From positions 1 through 32,216 of the forward strand of contig DAMG01000054.1 in NCBI GenBank assembly GCA_002497025.1: 32,216 bases of DNA, in the 5' to 3' direction. This DNA is from Euryarchaeota archaeon UBA126 (lineage in GTDB: Archaea; Thermoplasmatota; Poseidoniia; Poseidoniales; Thalassarchaeaceae). The translations under genes were made by a program, and so were the position numbers. Below are positions 1 through 8,462 of this stretch, one piece after another (positions within the stretch are counted from its first letter, which is position 1; every line of letters starts with the position of its first letter). The notes under the pieces were generated by a model that was not told where the DNA came from, did no database searches, and worked only from the letters and a program-made list of their open reading frames with translations.

Positions 1-1088
1 GCTTCCATGACCAATGCCTTCAATTCAGCACCACTAAATCCTTCTGTTTTATGGGCAATCTGCTTCAAATTTACAGATTTACTTAGAGGCATATTTTTAG
101 TTAGGATTTTGAGTATTTTATTGCGTCCTGAACTATCGGGTAGACCAATCTCAATTATTCTATCAAATCTACCCGGTCTAAGCAATGCCTTATCTAGTAA
201 CTCAGGGCGATTTGTAGCGGCTATAATTTTCACATTTTGGGTTGATTCAAAACCGTCCATTTCAGATAGCAATTGCATTAATGTTCTCTGAACTTCCCTA
301 TCCCCTGATGTTGACGAATCCAACCTTTTTGAGCCGATGGAATCAATTTCATCAATGAAGATAATTGCCGGTGCTTTTTCTTTAGCCAAATCAAATAATT
401 CCCTGACTAACCTACCCCCTTCTCCTATGTATTTTTGAGCTAATTCCGAACCTACTAAACCTAGGAAAGTGGCTGATGTAGAATTTGCAATTGCCTTCGC
501 CAACATCGTCTTCCCAGTACCTGGTGGACCGGTTAAAAGAACACCTTTGGGAGGTGTTAGTCCCATTTTTTCAAATGCATCTGGTTTGGTTAGAGGTAAT
601 TCTATTGCCTGCCTTATCGATAGAATTTCTTCCTCCATTCCACCGATGTCCTCAAATGTCGTTTTTGGTTTTTCGACTATCTCACTAGTTGACACAAGTG
701 GATCCCATCCGTCATTAAGGACTTCAATAATGGCTAATGTATCTTGATTTAAGGAAACTCTAGCTCCTGGCCTAAGTAAATCATGGTCTATTCGAGGGTT
801 GATAGAAACTTGAAAGATAGTTCCATTAGAACTTCGGACTATTGCTTCACTTTCGACTATATCTTGGATGAAACCTACAATAAAAGGAGGTTCTTTCAGT
901 ATTCTAATCTCGTCATCTAATCTGGATGCACGTTTTTTTAATTGGTTCACCTCATTTTCTAAAAACAACTTTTCAGTAACCAATTCTTGGGATTTACTTG
1001 TTAATTCATTGATGATTTTCCTTAACTCTATAACATTCGGGTGTAGTGAACTGCTTCCTCTTTCGTCGACTCCAGAATCAGCACTCAT
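1..1088 (-). CDS. pan: Proteasome-activating nucleotidase (PAN), 3' end beyond window
   Basis: This is the hexameric AAA+ unfoldase that feeds proteins into the archaeal 20S proteasome in the cytoplasm. From the ATG at 1088 the frame stays open to the window edge, giving 362 residues. An N-terminal coiled coil (about 17-65) is followed by an OB-like domain (about 68-125) and the AAA+ module. Walker A is GPPGTGKT (187-194), Walker B is IIFIDEID (242-249), the substrate pore loop is KYIGEG (219-224), the sensor region is AATNRP (290-295), and the arginine-finger region is RPGRFDR (304-310). Family members are about 400-430 residues, so only the end of the C-terminal helical domain and the terminal HbYX docking motif lie outside. 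The gene is divergent from MBF1, with 76 bp between them. The coiled coil plus OB domain favours PAN over Cdc48 or FtsH. Confidence 0.95.
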   Translation of the reverse strand, partial: MSADSGVDERGSSSLHPNVIELRKIINELTSKSQELVTEKLFLENEVNQLKKRASRLDDEIRILKEPPFIVGFIQDIVESEAIVRSSNGTIFQVSINPRIDHDLLRPGARVSLNQDTLAIIEVLNDGWDPLVSTSEIVEKPKTTFEDIGGMEEEILSIRQAIELPLTKPDAFEKMGLTPPKGVLLTGPPGTGKTMLAKAIANSTSATFLGLVGSELAQKYIGEGGRLVRELFDLAKEKAPAIIFIDEIDSIGSKRLDSSTSGDREVQRTLMQLLSEMDGFESTQNVKIIAATNRPELLDKALLRPGRFDRIIEIGLPDSSGRNKILKILTKNMPLSKSVNLKQIAHKTEGFSGAELKALVME

Positions 1089-1164
1089 TGACCTCGGATT
1101 ATATCGAAATGTTTTGACTCTTCCGACAGGAAGATATGATGAACGCTGACTATTCCCAGAGAAT

Positions 1165-1653
1165 ATGGGAACATGCGAACTATGTGGTGCTGACAATGTT
1201 TCTACCTACAAGACTTCAACATCAGGAGCCCGAGTAGATGCTTGTAATCGTTGCATAGATAGGCTAGGTCTTACGAAACCAACTCCAACTCCTAATCGGA
1301 TGACATCTGTGAAAACTTCAACGCAAAACAGAACTTTCGCCCCGAACACCATGCTCAATTCAGATAAAGAATTGGCTCCGGATTTTCATAAAAGGATTCA
1401 ACAGGGTAGGAAAGCCAAAGGTTGGGATCAACGAGAATTTGCACGACGTATGAATGAGAGATTGAATATAGTACAAAGGACAGAAAACGGGAATCGGCCA
1501 ACCGATGCTTTAATCAAAAAAATAGAGAAAGTACTAGATGTAGAACTTTTCATTGAACCAACCGCTTCGAATTCCCGTCACACTTCAACGACCGGAGGCA
1601 GGAATATGACAATTGGAGACGCTTATGACGAACTATTTTCACGGAGGGAATGA
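1165..1653 (+). CDS. mbf1: MBF1-family zinc-ribbon/HTH protein
   Basis: This is archaeal multiprotein bridging factor 1, a 162-residue protein. An N-terminal zinc ribbon has Cys4, Cys7, Cys27 and Cys30. A low-complexity Ser/Thr/Pro linker (about 38-60) leads to an XRE-type helix-turn-helix (about 74-130) around RKAKGWDQREFARRMNERLN. In eukaryotes MBF1 bridges activators and TBP. In archaea it is linked to translation and ribosome-associated stress responses, so I keep the role general. The ATG at 1165 is the natural start because the zinc ribbon begins three residues later. A weak TATA-like stretch (ATATGA, about 1135-1140) sits about 30 bp upstream, which would give a very short leader. The next gene, tsr3, begins 1 nt after the stop with its ribosome-binding site inside this gene. 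Confidence 0.9.
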   Translation: MGTCELCGADNVSTYKTSTSGARVDACNRCIDRLGLTKPTPTPNRMTSVKTSTQNRTFAPNTMLNSDKELAPDFHKRIQQGRKAKGWDQREFARRMNERLNIVQRTENGNRPTDALIKKIEKVLDVELFIEPTASNSRHTSTTGGRNMTIGDAYDELFSRRE

Positions 1654-1654
1654 A

Positions 1655-2194
1655 TTGCATGATATACCCTTACATGTAATCCATTTGAATCAAGATGATC
1701 CAAAAAAATGTACCAGCCGTAAATCCGCTAGATACGGTGATTGTGTCTTGCACAATGATATCAAGAAATCGCCTAAAAGAGGAATATTGTTAGATCCATT
1801 ATCTGGAATCTTGATTGGACCCGATGATACAAAAACGATATCTCGTGGTGCTGCAATTGTAAGTTTAGATTGCTCTTGGAAAGAAATTGAACCATCAATA
1901 GAACTATTGGATAAATACACCAATCTTGAAGGGAGGACACTACCAGTAGTATTAGCAGCAAACCCAGTTTCATGGGGTAAACCAGGTAGGTTATCGAATG
2001 TCGAAGCATTTGCTGTCTGCCTCACTATTTTTGATAGATGGGAACAAGCTAGAAATATCTTGAAACCATTTAAATTCGGAGACGAATTTTTCCATCTAAA
2101 TGAATTGCCATTAGAAGCGTACTCTAAAGCCAGAACGAATGAAGAGCTAGCAGAGATTCAATGGGAGTTTTTCGATAAACCCGCTAATGATTAG
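1655..2194 (+). CDS. tsr3: Tsr3-type 16S rRNA aminocarboxypropyltransferase (DUF367)
   Basis: Tsr3 moves the 3-amino-3-carboxypropyl group of S-adenosylmethionine onto a hypermodified pseudouridine/uridine near helix 31 of small-subunit rRNA. Family signatures are visible: an N-terminal strand, then DDPKKCTSRKSARYG, the GILLDPLSG and ISRGAAIVSLDCSW segments, and AANPVSWGKPGRLSNVEAFAV. I choose the TTG at 1655 as start. It has a strong GGAGG (1643-1647) 7 nt upstream and gives the short N terminus usual in this family (179 residues). An ATG at 1625 or 1613 is in frame but overlaps mbf1 and has no comparable binding site. The gene is translationally coupled to mbf1. Its stop overlaps the stop of convergent metG by 4 bp. 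Confidence 0.9.
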   Translation: MHDIPLHVIHLNQDDPKKCTSRKSARYGDCVLHNDIKKSPKRGILLDPLSGILIGPDDTKTISRGAAIVSLDCSWKEIEPSIELLDKYTNLEGRTLPVVLAANPVSWGKPGRLSNVEAFAVCLTIFDRWEQARNILKPFKFGDEFFHLNELPLEAYSKARTNEELAEIQWEFFDKPAND

Positions 2195-4341
2195 CGAACA
2201 CCCGAACCAGCACCTATATCGGAATCGGTTGTTAGAAGTGTTACTTTACCTTCGGAATCCTCTGCGGCCAACATCATACCTTCAGACATTATTCCACGTA
2301 ATTTTCTAGGTTTGAGATTAGCTACAAAAACGACGGATTTTCCAACTAGTTCATCCACGGAATAATGAGATTTTAGACCTGCGCAAACGGTTCTTGTCGA
2401 ATCAGGTCCATCCTCTATGGTAACAACGTATAATTTGTCAGCATTTGGATGATTTTCGACATTGATTATTTTCCCCGTTTTCATTTCGACTTTCATGAAA
2501 TCTTCGAATTCGATATATGACGCCTCCTGAGTATCAGGGCTCGCTATGTCGGCTTCGTTCTTGAGTATTTCATCTAGGTCTAGTTTTGAAAACAACGCTT
2601 TTGGTTGCTTTGCAGACCAATTTAGAGGCTTGTCAAATTCCAAAGCGGATTCCCATAATTGATCTGCTGCTTGCCCTGATTCCCCTAGGCTTGTCCACAA
2701 TTTCTCTGCTTGGAATGGCATGAATGGTGCTGTTAAAATTGCTAAAGATCTACATGCCCTCCAACATGCAGATAATGAACTGAGTGAATTAATTCTCTGT
2801 TCTGAATCTTCGTTATTCAGATAGGACCAAGGTTCGGCGTGTTGCAAATACGAGTTTCCTGATTGTGCAATATTCATGATATGCCTCAGAGCTTCTTTGA
2901 ATCTTTGTCGTTCCATAGAATCAATAGCAGATTGAAAGCACATACGTATATTATCATAAAATTCTTGATGATTCTCTGAATTATCAAATTCAATTAACGG
3001 GTTCGATGTGTCCGATTCTAATCTTTTCGCAAGCGTCAATACTCTGTGGACAAAATTGCCATAATTACCAATTAATTCATTGTTTACTCGTTCAACATAA
3101 TCTTCCCAGCGGAAGTCTGTATCATGACCTTCTGGCATATTTATTGTTAGGTAATATCTTAAGGAATCTGGATCATATCTTTCAAGGAATGCTGGTAACC
3201 AAACTCCATGCTTTCTTGATTTAGAAAACTGCCCCCCTTGAAGCATTAGATATTCATTAGCAGCTACATTATCCTCTAGATGCAATAGTTCATTTTGATC
3301 TCTTGTCCGATTCAATCCCATCAATATCGCGGGCCAAATAATTGTGTGAAATGGAATGTTATCCTTCCCCATGAAATAGATATGTTTGAGGGATTGACCA
3401 GGCTTATCTATCCACCAATTTTCCCATGCAGATTCTCCATCCGGATGATTTGAAGCAAACCGCTCTGACCAAATCTTTGCACAGGTGTAGTAGCCTTGTA
3501 CAGCTTCGAACCAAACATATACACGTTTATTGGACCACTCACTATCTTTAATGGGAACATCAATTCCCCATTCTAAATCTCTAGTTACTGCTCGTGGTCT
3601 AAGACCCATATTAAGCCAATTTCTGGTCATTGCTCTAACGTTAGGCTTCCAGATTTGTTGCCTATTTGAGGAATGAATTTCCAATTCTTTTTGGAATTCA
3701 TTTAGTTGGTAAAACAAATGCTCAGTATCACGAATTTCAATCTGGGCATTCGGGTTAGACTTAGACCTGGGATTCTTCAGTTCATGCGCTTCATAAGTGG
3801 AACCGCAAGAATCGCATTGGTCTCCACGGGCGTCTTCATTTCCACAAATTGGACAAGTACCTAGAACATATCTATCGGGAAGGAACTTTACTACTCCAGA
3901 ATCATTGACTTCGCAATATTGTTGCATTGTTTGTTTCTGTAAAAGGCCTTCACTCAGTAAATCTAAGAAAACATCTTGAACGATCTCCTTGTGTCTTTCA
4001 TCGGTTGTACGATTGTACAAAGCACCACCGAATTCTACACCTCTCGAATCGATATTATTAGTCCATGAACAACCTAAATCTTCCAATGCTCTGGAATTAA
4101 TGTTGTGAAATTCGTCTACAACTGCTTGGGGTGAAATGCCTTGTTCTTCTGCTGTAACTGTTATTGGAGTACCATGTTCATCAGAACCACTACACATCAG
4201 CACCCTTCTACCTCTAGCTCTTTCATATTTGTATTGAATATCTGCAGGTAGAGAATTACCAGCTACGTGGCCAAGATGTAGGGGGCCATTGGCATACGGC
4301 CATGCCATGAATATGGTTGTGTACTCCATTTGAACGACCAT
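2191..4341 (-). CDS. metG: Methionyl-tRNA synthetase with C-terminal tRNA-binding domain
   Basis: This class I synthetase charges tRNA-Met. With the ATG at 4341 it has 716 residues. The nucleotide-binding HIGH motif is HLGH (22-25), the KMSKS loop is the variant FSKSR (372-376), and the zinc knuckle Cys163/Cys166/Cys176/Cys179 lies in the connective insertion. The anticodon-binding helical domain follows. From about residue 607 there is an EMAP/Arc1p-type OB fold (FEDFMKVEMKTGKI, then NVENHPNADKLYVV), so the accessory tRNA-binding domain is fused. The frame is open 54 codons further upstream to 4503, but that extension has no family similarity by eye and runs through the promoter. A GAGAGG motif lies just before the ATG at 4341 and a TATA box about 42 bp upstream. 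ATG 4329 is a weaker alternative. Confidence 0.96.
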   Translation of the reverse strand: MVVQMEYTTIFMAWPYANGPLHLGHVAGNSLPADIQYKYERARGRRVLMCSGSDEHGTPITVTAEEQGISPQAVVDEFHNINSRALEDLGCSWTNNIDSRGVEFGGALYNRTTDERHKEIVQDVFLDLLSEGLLQKQTMQQYCEVNDSGVVKFLPDRYVLGTCPICGNEDARGDQCDSCGSTYEAHELKNPRSKSNPNAQIEIRDTEHLFYQLNEFQKELEIHSSNRQQIWKPNVRAMTRNWLNMGLRPRAVTRDLEWGIDVPIKDSEWSNKRVYVWFEAVQGYYTCAKIWSERFASNHPDGESAWENWWIDKPGQSLKHIYFMGKDNIPFHTIIWPAILMGLNRTRDQNELLHLEDNVAANEYLMLQGGQFSKSRKHGVWLPAFLERYDPDSLRYYLTINMPEGHDTDFRWEDYVERVNNELIGNYGNFVHRVLTLAKRLESDTSNPLIEFDNSENHQEFYDNIRMCFQSAIDSMERQRFKEALRHIMNIAQSGNSYLQHAEPWSYLNNEDSEQRINSLSSLSACWRACRSLAILTAPFMPFQAEKLWTSLGESGQAADQLWESALEFDKPLNWSAKQPKALFSKLDLDEILKNEADIASPDTQEASYIEFEDFMKVEMKTGKIINVENHPNADKLYVVTIEDGPDSTRTVCAGLKSHYSVDELVGKSVVFVANLKPRKLRGIMSEGMMLAAEDSEGKVTLLTTDSDIGAGSGVR

Positions 4342-4378
4342 CCAACCTCTCGAGGACGTTATCCTGTCGGACAGTATC

Positions 4379-4386
4379 ATATTTAT
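4379..4386 (-). promoter_or_regulatory. TATA box of metG
   Basis: Read on the minus strand the element is ATAAATAT. Its centre is about 42 bp upstream of the chosen metG start. With the usual archaeal spacing of about 25 bp, transcription would begin near 4357 and leave a leader of about 16 nt that holds the GAGAGG ribosome-binding site. It lies inside the open N-terminal extension of the metG frame, which argues against that extension being translated. Confidence 0.55.
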
Positions 4387-4487
4387 GTCTGCGTCGCTCC
4401 GACTAGTTCCGGAGTACGTATTGCTGTGACCCACACTGTACCCACGTTGTATCAGGATTCTGCTCGGAATCCAGAGGTGATAAGCCC

Positions 4488-5555
4488 TTGAATCCATGGA
4501 CACTATTGACTCTTTACGCTATTCTCGCGATTGGAGTTTCTTTCCTTTGTAGTATACTAGAAGCTGTGTTACTCTCTACAACTAGAGGACACGTAGTAAG
4601 CATGAGTGAATCTCATCCTAAGTCAAGTAAACTATGGGTAGGATACAAAGATGATCCGGAAAAACCTCTAACTGCTATTCTTACACTGAATACCATCGCT
4701 CACACAGTAGGGGCTCTGGGTGTAGGCGGTCAGGTAGCGAGGATATACGCTGATGATACAGATATTGACGTGATTATGGGTGTAGCATCGGCAATCTTGA
4801 CCTTAGCAGTGTTACTCTTTTCAGAAATTTTACCAAAAACTATCGGCACTCTGTATTGGAGGAAACTTACAATTTCTTCTGGATACCTACTAAGGATTTT
4901 GATTATTTCTTCATGGATTATTGTAAGGCCGGTGGAAATCATACGAGGAATGCTACCAGCAGTGGATACTGAAACTGTAACAAGAGACGAGTTATCTGTA
5001 TTAGCAGATATTGCAGAAGAGTCAGACATTATTGAAGAGGATGAAGAAGCAGTTATTCAGAATCTCCTCCGATTAAGGGACATTGAAGTTCAGACAATAA
5101 TGACGCCTCGTGTTGTTGTTGTGCATGTTTCGGCAGACGAAACCATACGAGAAGTTATGGAAAAAATCCCCATAATGGTGTATGGTAGGATGCCAGTAGT
5201 AGAAGGTGATGTTGATAATGTTCAAGGAATGGTACTTCGAAGTGAAATACTCAGAAGGGCCGCAGCCGATGATTTCGATACGACAATGAAAGAGATTTCA
5301 AGGCCAGCAGTCATTTGCAGATATGATGACTCTGTCGATAAGGCATTGGATACACTTCTAGAAAATAAATCCCAAATCATGGTCGTTAGGGATGAATTTG
5401 GAGGCACTGTCGGCCTCGTTACAATGGAAGATGTGATTGAGACATTACTAGGCGTAGAAATCGTCGACGAGGAAGATCAAGTCGCTATTGAAGAAGGCGT
5501 TGCAAGAGAAGACCTCAGGGAATTAGCTATGTTGAGAAACACTGAGGAAGAGTAG
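4488..5555 (+). CDS. CNNM/DUF21-CBS domain membrane protein (CorC/HlyC-like transporter family)
   Basis: This 355-residue membrane protein combines a CNNM (DUF21) transmembrane domain with a CBS pair. Hydrophobic segments lie at about 4-27, 60-85, 95-120 and 130-152. The CBS pair (about 200-320) includes the MTPR motif after a DIAEESDIIEEDEE linker and ends in DEFGGTVGLVTMEDVIE. Family members are implicated in Mg2+/Co2+ or Na+/Mg2+ transport, with nucleotide sensing by the CBS domains. The exact ion here cannot be read from sequence. The C-terminal CorC/HlyC domain of many bacterial members is absent, only about 35 acidic residues following the CBS pair. The start is TTG 4488 with GAGGTGA (4474-4480) 7 nt upstream. 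It is divergent from metG and ends 4 bp before the convergent RDD-like gene. Confidence 0.85.
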   Translation: MNPWTLLTLYAILAIGVSFLCSILEAVLLSTTRGHVVSMSESHPKSSKLWVGYKDDPEKPLTAILTLNTIAHTVGALGVGGQVARIYADDTDIDVIMGVASAILTLAVLLFSEILPKTIGTLYWRKLTISSGYLLRILIISSWIIVRPVEIIRGMLPAVDTETVTRDELSVLADIAEESDIIEEDEEAVIQNLLRLRDIEVQTIMTPRVVVVHVSADETIREVMEKIPIMVYGRMPVVEGDVDNVQGMVLRSEILRRAAADDFDTTMKEISRPAVICRYDDSVDKALDTLLENKSQIMVVRDEFGGTVGLVTMEDVIETLLGVEIVDEEDQVAIEEGVAREDLRELAMLRNTEEE

Positions 5556-5559
5556 AACA

Positions 5560-6348
5560 TCAGTCTGTTGAATCTTGATCATCTAGGAAGCCTTTCGACT
5601 CAGTCCAATCGCTTACACTCTCAAGTCGCTTGAGCCATCCCTTTGTTTGTTTTGACTTTGTAGTTCTAACAAGCCAAACTCCACCAAATATAGTGTCCCA
5701 AAGACCTAAGTCACCTCGTAGTCTATACATTATGTAATCAATTATCGGAGGAATGAGACATAGAAAACCTATGGCGGAAAATATTTGTGAGAAGGTAGAT
5801 TTACCCAGTGATCCGTTTGCCATAACAAGTAATAGTGTGAAAACACCGAATAAAACGAATATGGTAGTCATACCTTTGATGGCTAGATAAATTGACAAAG
5901 GCGGTTCGCCTCTTGAATTGATGTACTGTGTTCGACTTATCCAATTACCCACGGTTCTTTTTCCGGCGTAGGTAGGCATGAATCCTAAATTAAATGATAT
6001 TAGTCCGATACCAAGTATTACGATAATCGTCGGGTTAAAGTTCGAACCCCATGCAGATATCCCAATTAATGGAAGTGTCCAACCGTAACTTACTGCAAAA
6101 TCAAATATTCTACGTGTAACTTTTTGCCCAGTTGTTGCTGGTTCAAAACCCTCTGGGATTTCCTTTTTCACTCTCGGTGCCCTTGGTTTCTTTTCCTTCT
6201 TGGGTTTAACCTTCTTTGGTTTTTTAGCTGCCTTTTTCGGTTTCGCTGCCGGCGGTTCTTTTACAGCCTCTTTCTTAGGTTTTACAACCTTAGTTTTCGG
6301 AGGTTTCTCTTCCGCCTCTATGTTACTGGCTTTTTCTAATAATCCCAT
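5560..6348 (-). CDS. RDD-like membrane protein with long Lys/Pro-rich N-terminal tail
   Basis: The protein has 262 residues. The first ~65 residues are a low-complexity tail made largely of Lys, Pro, Ala and Glu. The rest resembles the RDD membrane family. It has a first helix entered by RRIFDFAV, a second near FNPTIIVILGIGLISF, and the family-typical loop GKRTVGNWISRTQYINSRGEPP. A third helix lies in IKGMTTIFVLFGVFTLLL and a fourth in GFLCLIPPIIDYIMYRLRGD, ending in the conserved-looking LWDTIFGGVWLV. RDD proteins are poorly understood; some are linked to transport or stress. The basic tail is probably cytoplasmic and could bind nucleic acid, acidic protein or lipid head groups. It lies 22 bp downstream of the acidic-repeat gene and is likely cotranscribed with it. 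Family membership rests on motif resemblance only. Confidence 0.7.
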   Translation of the reverse strand: MGLLEKASNIEAEEKPPKTKVVKPKKEAVKEPPAAKPKKAAKKPKKVKPKKEKKPRAPRVKKEIPEGFEPATTGQKVTRRIFDFAVSYGWTLPLIGISAWGSNFNPTIIVILGIGLISFNLGFMPTYAGKRTVGNWISRTQYINSRGEPPLSIYLAIKGMTTIFVLFGVFTLLLVMANGSLGKSTFSQIFSAIGFLCLIPPIIDYIMYRLRGDLGLWDTIFGGVWLVRTTKSKQTKGWLKRLESVSDWTESKGFLDDQDSTD

Positions 6349-6370
6349 ATTTTTCCCTCATTATGTTCGG

Positions 6371-7135
6371 TCAGGCGCCGTAAATTTCACCCATTGATTG
6401 GAAGATTGTAAATCCAGGGGATTGGACAAATTCATTTATCTTGTCGTCGGGTAAATCACCAAGAACTCGATTTATCATCAAGAAGAACTCCTTTCGGGCC
6501 TCTTCATCCGTCTCCGTCGGATCATTACCTACGGATTGGAATAATGTAAAATCGTCTGATGCTACAAAAGAATTTACAAAATCATCAGGCATACTACCTA
6601 ATAGGTCATTAACAACAGAAAAGAATTCTACAAATTGATTTTCATCATTATCTTCCGAGGTAGATTCTGCTTCGAGTTCAGAACCTGATTCATCAAGTTC
6701 TTCTTCGTAATCTATCTCCTCTTCGTAATCTGTTTCAGGCGAGGAAATTAGTTCTACAGTAGGTTTGACATCACGCATTTCTTTTTGTTGTTTCTTTCGT
6801 AAAACAATGATTTCCCTATCTAATTCTGAACCAAATCTGTCTGAGAACCTATCTAACAAGGTACCAACTTCTCCAGTAGCTATTCGATCAATATGTCCAT
6901 ACATTTGATCTCTTTTATCAGAGGATATATCGGGATTTTCGGCCCTTCTTTTGGCCCAAGCAGATTTGAAGTCGTCATCAACATCAGAATCTTGGACTTC
7001 TAGGTCTGGTTCTGATTCTTCCTCAATTCCTATATCCTGAGGTGGCGGAGGTGTTGGGAGAGGTGGAATTGTTAGTCCTGGTGGTGGAGGTGGAAGCGGA
7101 AAATCCTCCTTTGATTTATCTTCACCATCGGACAA
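6371..7135 (-). CDS. Acidic proline-rich protein with duplicated 34-residue C-terminal motif
   Basis: I do not recognise a family for this 254-residue soluble protein. It opens with Pro-rich runs (14-33), then a strongly acidic stretch (34-56). A predicted helical, mixed-charge middle (57-125) and a second acidic low-complexity block (133-167) follow. The C terminus consists of two copies of a motif of about 34 residues (170-203 and 216-249) that share 19 identities, including PDD, N.FV.S and FT.FQS..G. There is no signal peptide or membrane helix. The gene sits between priS (76 bp upstream) and the RDD-like gene (22 bp downstream) on the same strand. The design suggests an adaptor with two small binding modules, but no function is assigned. 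Confidence 0.75.
   Translation of the reverse strand: MSDGEDKSKEDFPLPPPPPGLTIPPLPTPPPPQDIGIEEESEPDLEVQDSDVDDDFKSAWAKRRAENPDISSDKRDQMYGHIDRIATGEVGTLLDRFSDRFGSELDREIIVLRKKQQKEMRDVKPTVELISSPETDYEEEIDYEEELDESGSELEAESTSEDNDENQFVEFFSVVNDLLGSMPDDFVNSFVASDDFTLFQSVGNDPTETDEEARKEFFLMINRVLGDLPDDKINEFVQSPGFTIFQSMGEIYGA
6389..6628 (-). repeat. Tandem duplication encoding a 34-aa motif
   Basis: Two in-frame copies, at 6527-6628 and 6389-6490, encode EFF...N..LG..PDD..N.FV.S..FT.FQS.G. They are separated by 12 residues of acidic linker. The protein copies share 19 of 34 positions, while the DNA copies have diverged. This indicates an old duplication kept by selection at the protein level. Confidence 0.75.
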
Positions 7136-7211
7136 GCGTACACCCCAACAGGTACATGTCTAATGAACCCACTATTCAACATTCTGTGGCTTAGAGTGTC
7201 TTTTCGTGTAC

Positions 7212-8414
7212 TCAGGGGCTAACTCGTTCCCCCCATCCCTTGAGACATAAGAAGATGGCCATCGCTTCACTAACCTCAAAAATCTCACCATTAGAGCCGG
7301 AAACCTCTACCCCCTCTAAACTAGCTGTAACGTCATCTCTAAGCAATTTTATTCTGGTCGTTTCTACACCGGAAAAAGCAACGGTTTCTAATAACGGATT
7401 GAATGGATTAGAGCCATCAGGATCTAATCTATCATACGGCACTTCCGTGACCCTTAGACCACATTTCCCGTGTAAACTACCTAAATGCCGTATTACTCTC
7501 TTTACATCAACTGTGACATTTTCATCGGTTTCTCCTGCTGTGCCTAAAACTACGGATTTGTCGAGTTTTACTAATTCCCAAAATAAACCAGTTTCCTTCC
7601 CAAAGACAGCCAAATTATGGTCAGAATTTAGTCTCTCTATACGTTCTTCCGACAAAACCGATTCCGCTAAAGTATTAATCCTGTTTTTACTAACTCCACG
7701 TGTCCCACTATGATTGGTATTAGGATTTAATAGCCCATGAAATTCATTTAGATATTGTTTGGAATTAGATGATTTTTCACCTATTGCTCTTAGCTTATCT
7801 AACACACTTTGCGTCCCAATATCGATTCTGTCTCTCCATCCGCTGGCATTCCCTGACAATATTGTATTTACTTCCAAACCTTCGCCTCGAATATATGACA
7901 CGATTTCTCTTCTAGCATTGGAATCTAATCCCATTAATGACGGGTCCCTAACATGAATATGAAACCCTCTATGTCCGGAAAATGTGAATTGGGCAAATTC
8001 CCTTTTCATGTTAAATTCTGGTTCTAAAAAGTCATTCCATAAACTCCAAGCTTGTTCTTGAATTAATGAAATCATAGAAGGGAAATCTGCATCGGAAACA
8101 CCCGGCAAATGGTCGCCATCGAGATCAAAGATTAAATCAGCGCCTAACCAATCTTTGTCAATCATTTTTCTTTCGGACGGTTTTCGATAATATGCAGTGC
8201 TATGAAATGAAGAATGAGGCCCTTTTTGTTGTAGATATGACAGTAATGATTCATCTGAGGAAAATGCTCTATGGCGGTCAACTGGTTTATCTCCCCACTG
8301 AATGAACATCCATTCCCTATTTCGTAACCTAGGAGGGGTCCAAAGTTCGTTGGTAGATAAACTAGCATAATACCTGGAGAAGCGAAGCGCAAACCTACTC
8401 CATCCTCCGGACAT
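7212..8414 (-). CDS. priS: DNA primase small (catalytic) subunit PriS
   Basis: This is the catalytic subunit of the archaeal/eukaryotic-type primase, which makes primers at the replication fork with PriL. The protein has 400 residues. An N-terminal RYYASL lies in the expected position near residue 15, followed by HSTAYYRKPS (71-80) and the catalytic acidic motif FDLDGD (96-101). Next come the family SGHRGFHIHV segment and, near the C-terminal part, RVIRHLGSLHGKCGLRV. All are typical of the AEP primase fold. The ATG at 8414 is well placed for that N terminus. The gene is followed by the acidic-repeat gene and preceded by a 64-aa gene on the same strand. PriL is not in the window. Confidence 0.93.
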   Translation of the reverse strand: MSGGWSRFALRFSRYYASLSTNELWTPPRLRNREWMFIQWGDKPVDRHRAFSSDESLLSYLQQKGPHSSFHSTAYYRKPSERKMIDKDWLGADLIFDLDGDHLPGVSDADFPSMISLIQEQAWSLWNDFLEPEFNMKREFAQFTFSGHRGFHIHVRDPSLMGLDSNARREIVSYIRGEGLEVNTILSGNASGWRDRIDIGTQSVLDKLRAIGEKSSNSKQYLNEFHGLLNPNTNHSGTRGVSKNRINTLAESVLSEERIERLNSDHNLAVFGKETGLFWELVKLDKSVVLGTAGETDENVTVDVKRVIRHLGSLHGKCGLRVTEVPYDRLDPDGSNPFNPLLETVAFSGVETTRIKLLRDDVTASLEGVEVSGSNGEIFEVSEAMAIFLCLKGWGERVSP

Positions 8415-8462
8415 AATAACTCGAAAACGAAGGCGGCTGATGAACTCAACGCAAAGATTCTG

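Noticed and set aside
4342..4503. 54-codon N-terminal extension of the metG frame
   Set aside because: It precedes the conserved MetRS start, runs across a good TATA box and the divergent promoter region, and lacks MetRS similarity. A purine-rich binding site stands directly before ATG 4341.
7240..7713. 157-codon open frame antisense to priS
   Set aside because: It is fully inside the primase gene and has Ser/Thr/Pro-rich composition typical of antisense frames here.
8162..8449. 95-codon frame overlapping the start of priS in another frame
   Set aside because: It overlaps the conserved N-terminal motifs of PriS on the same strand, and no independent evidence supports it.
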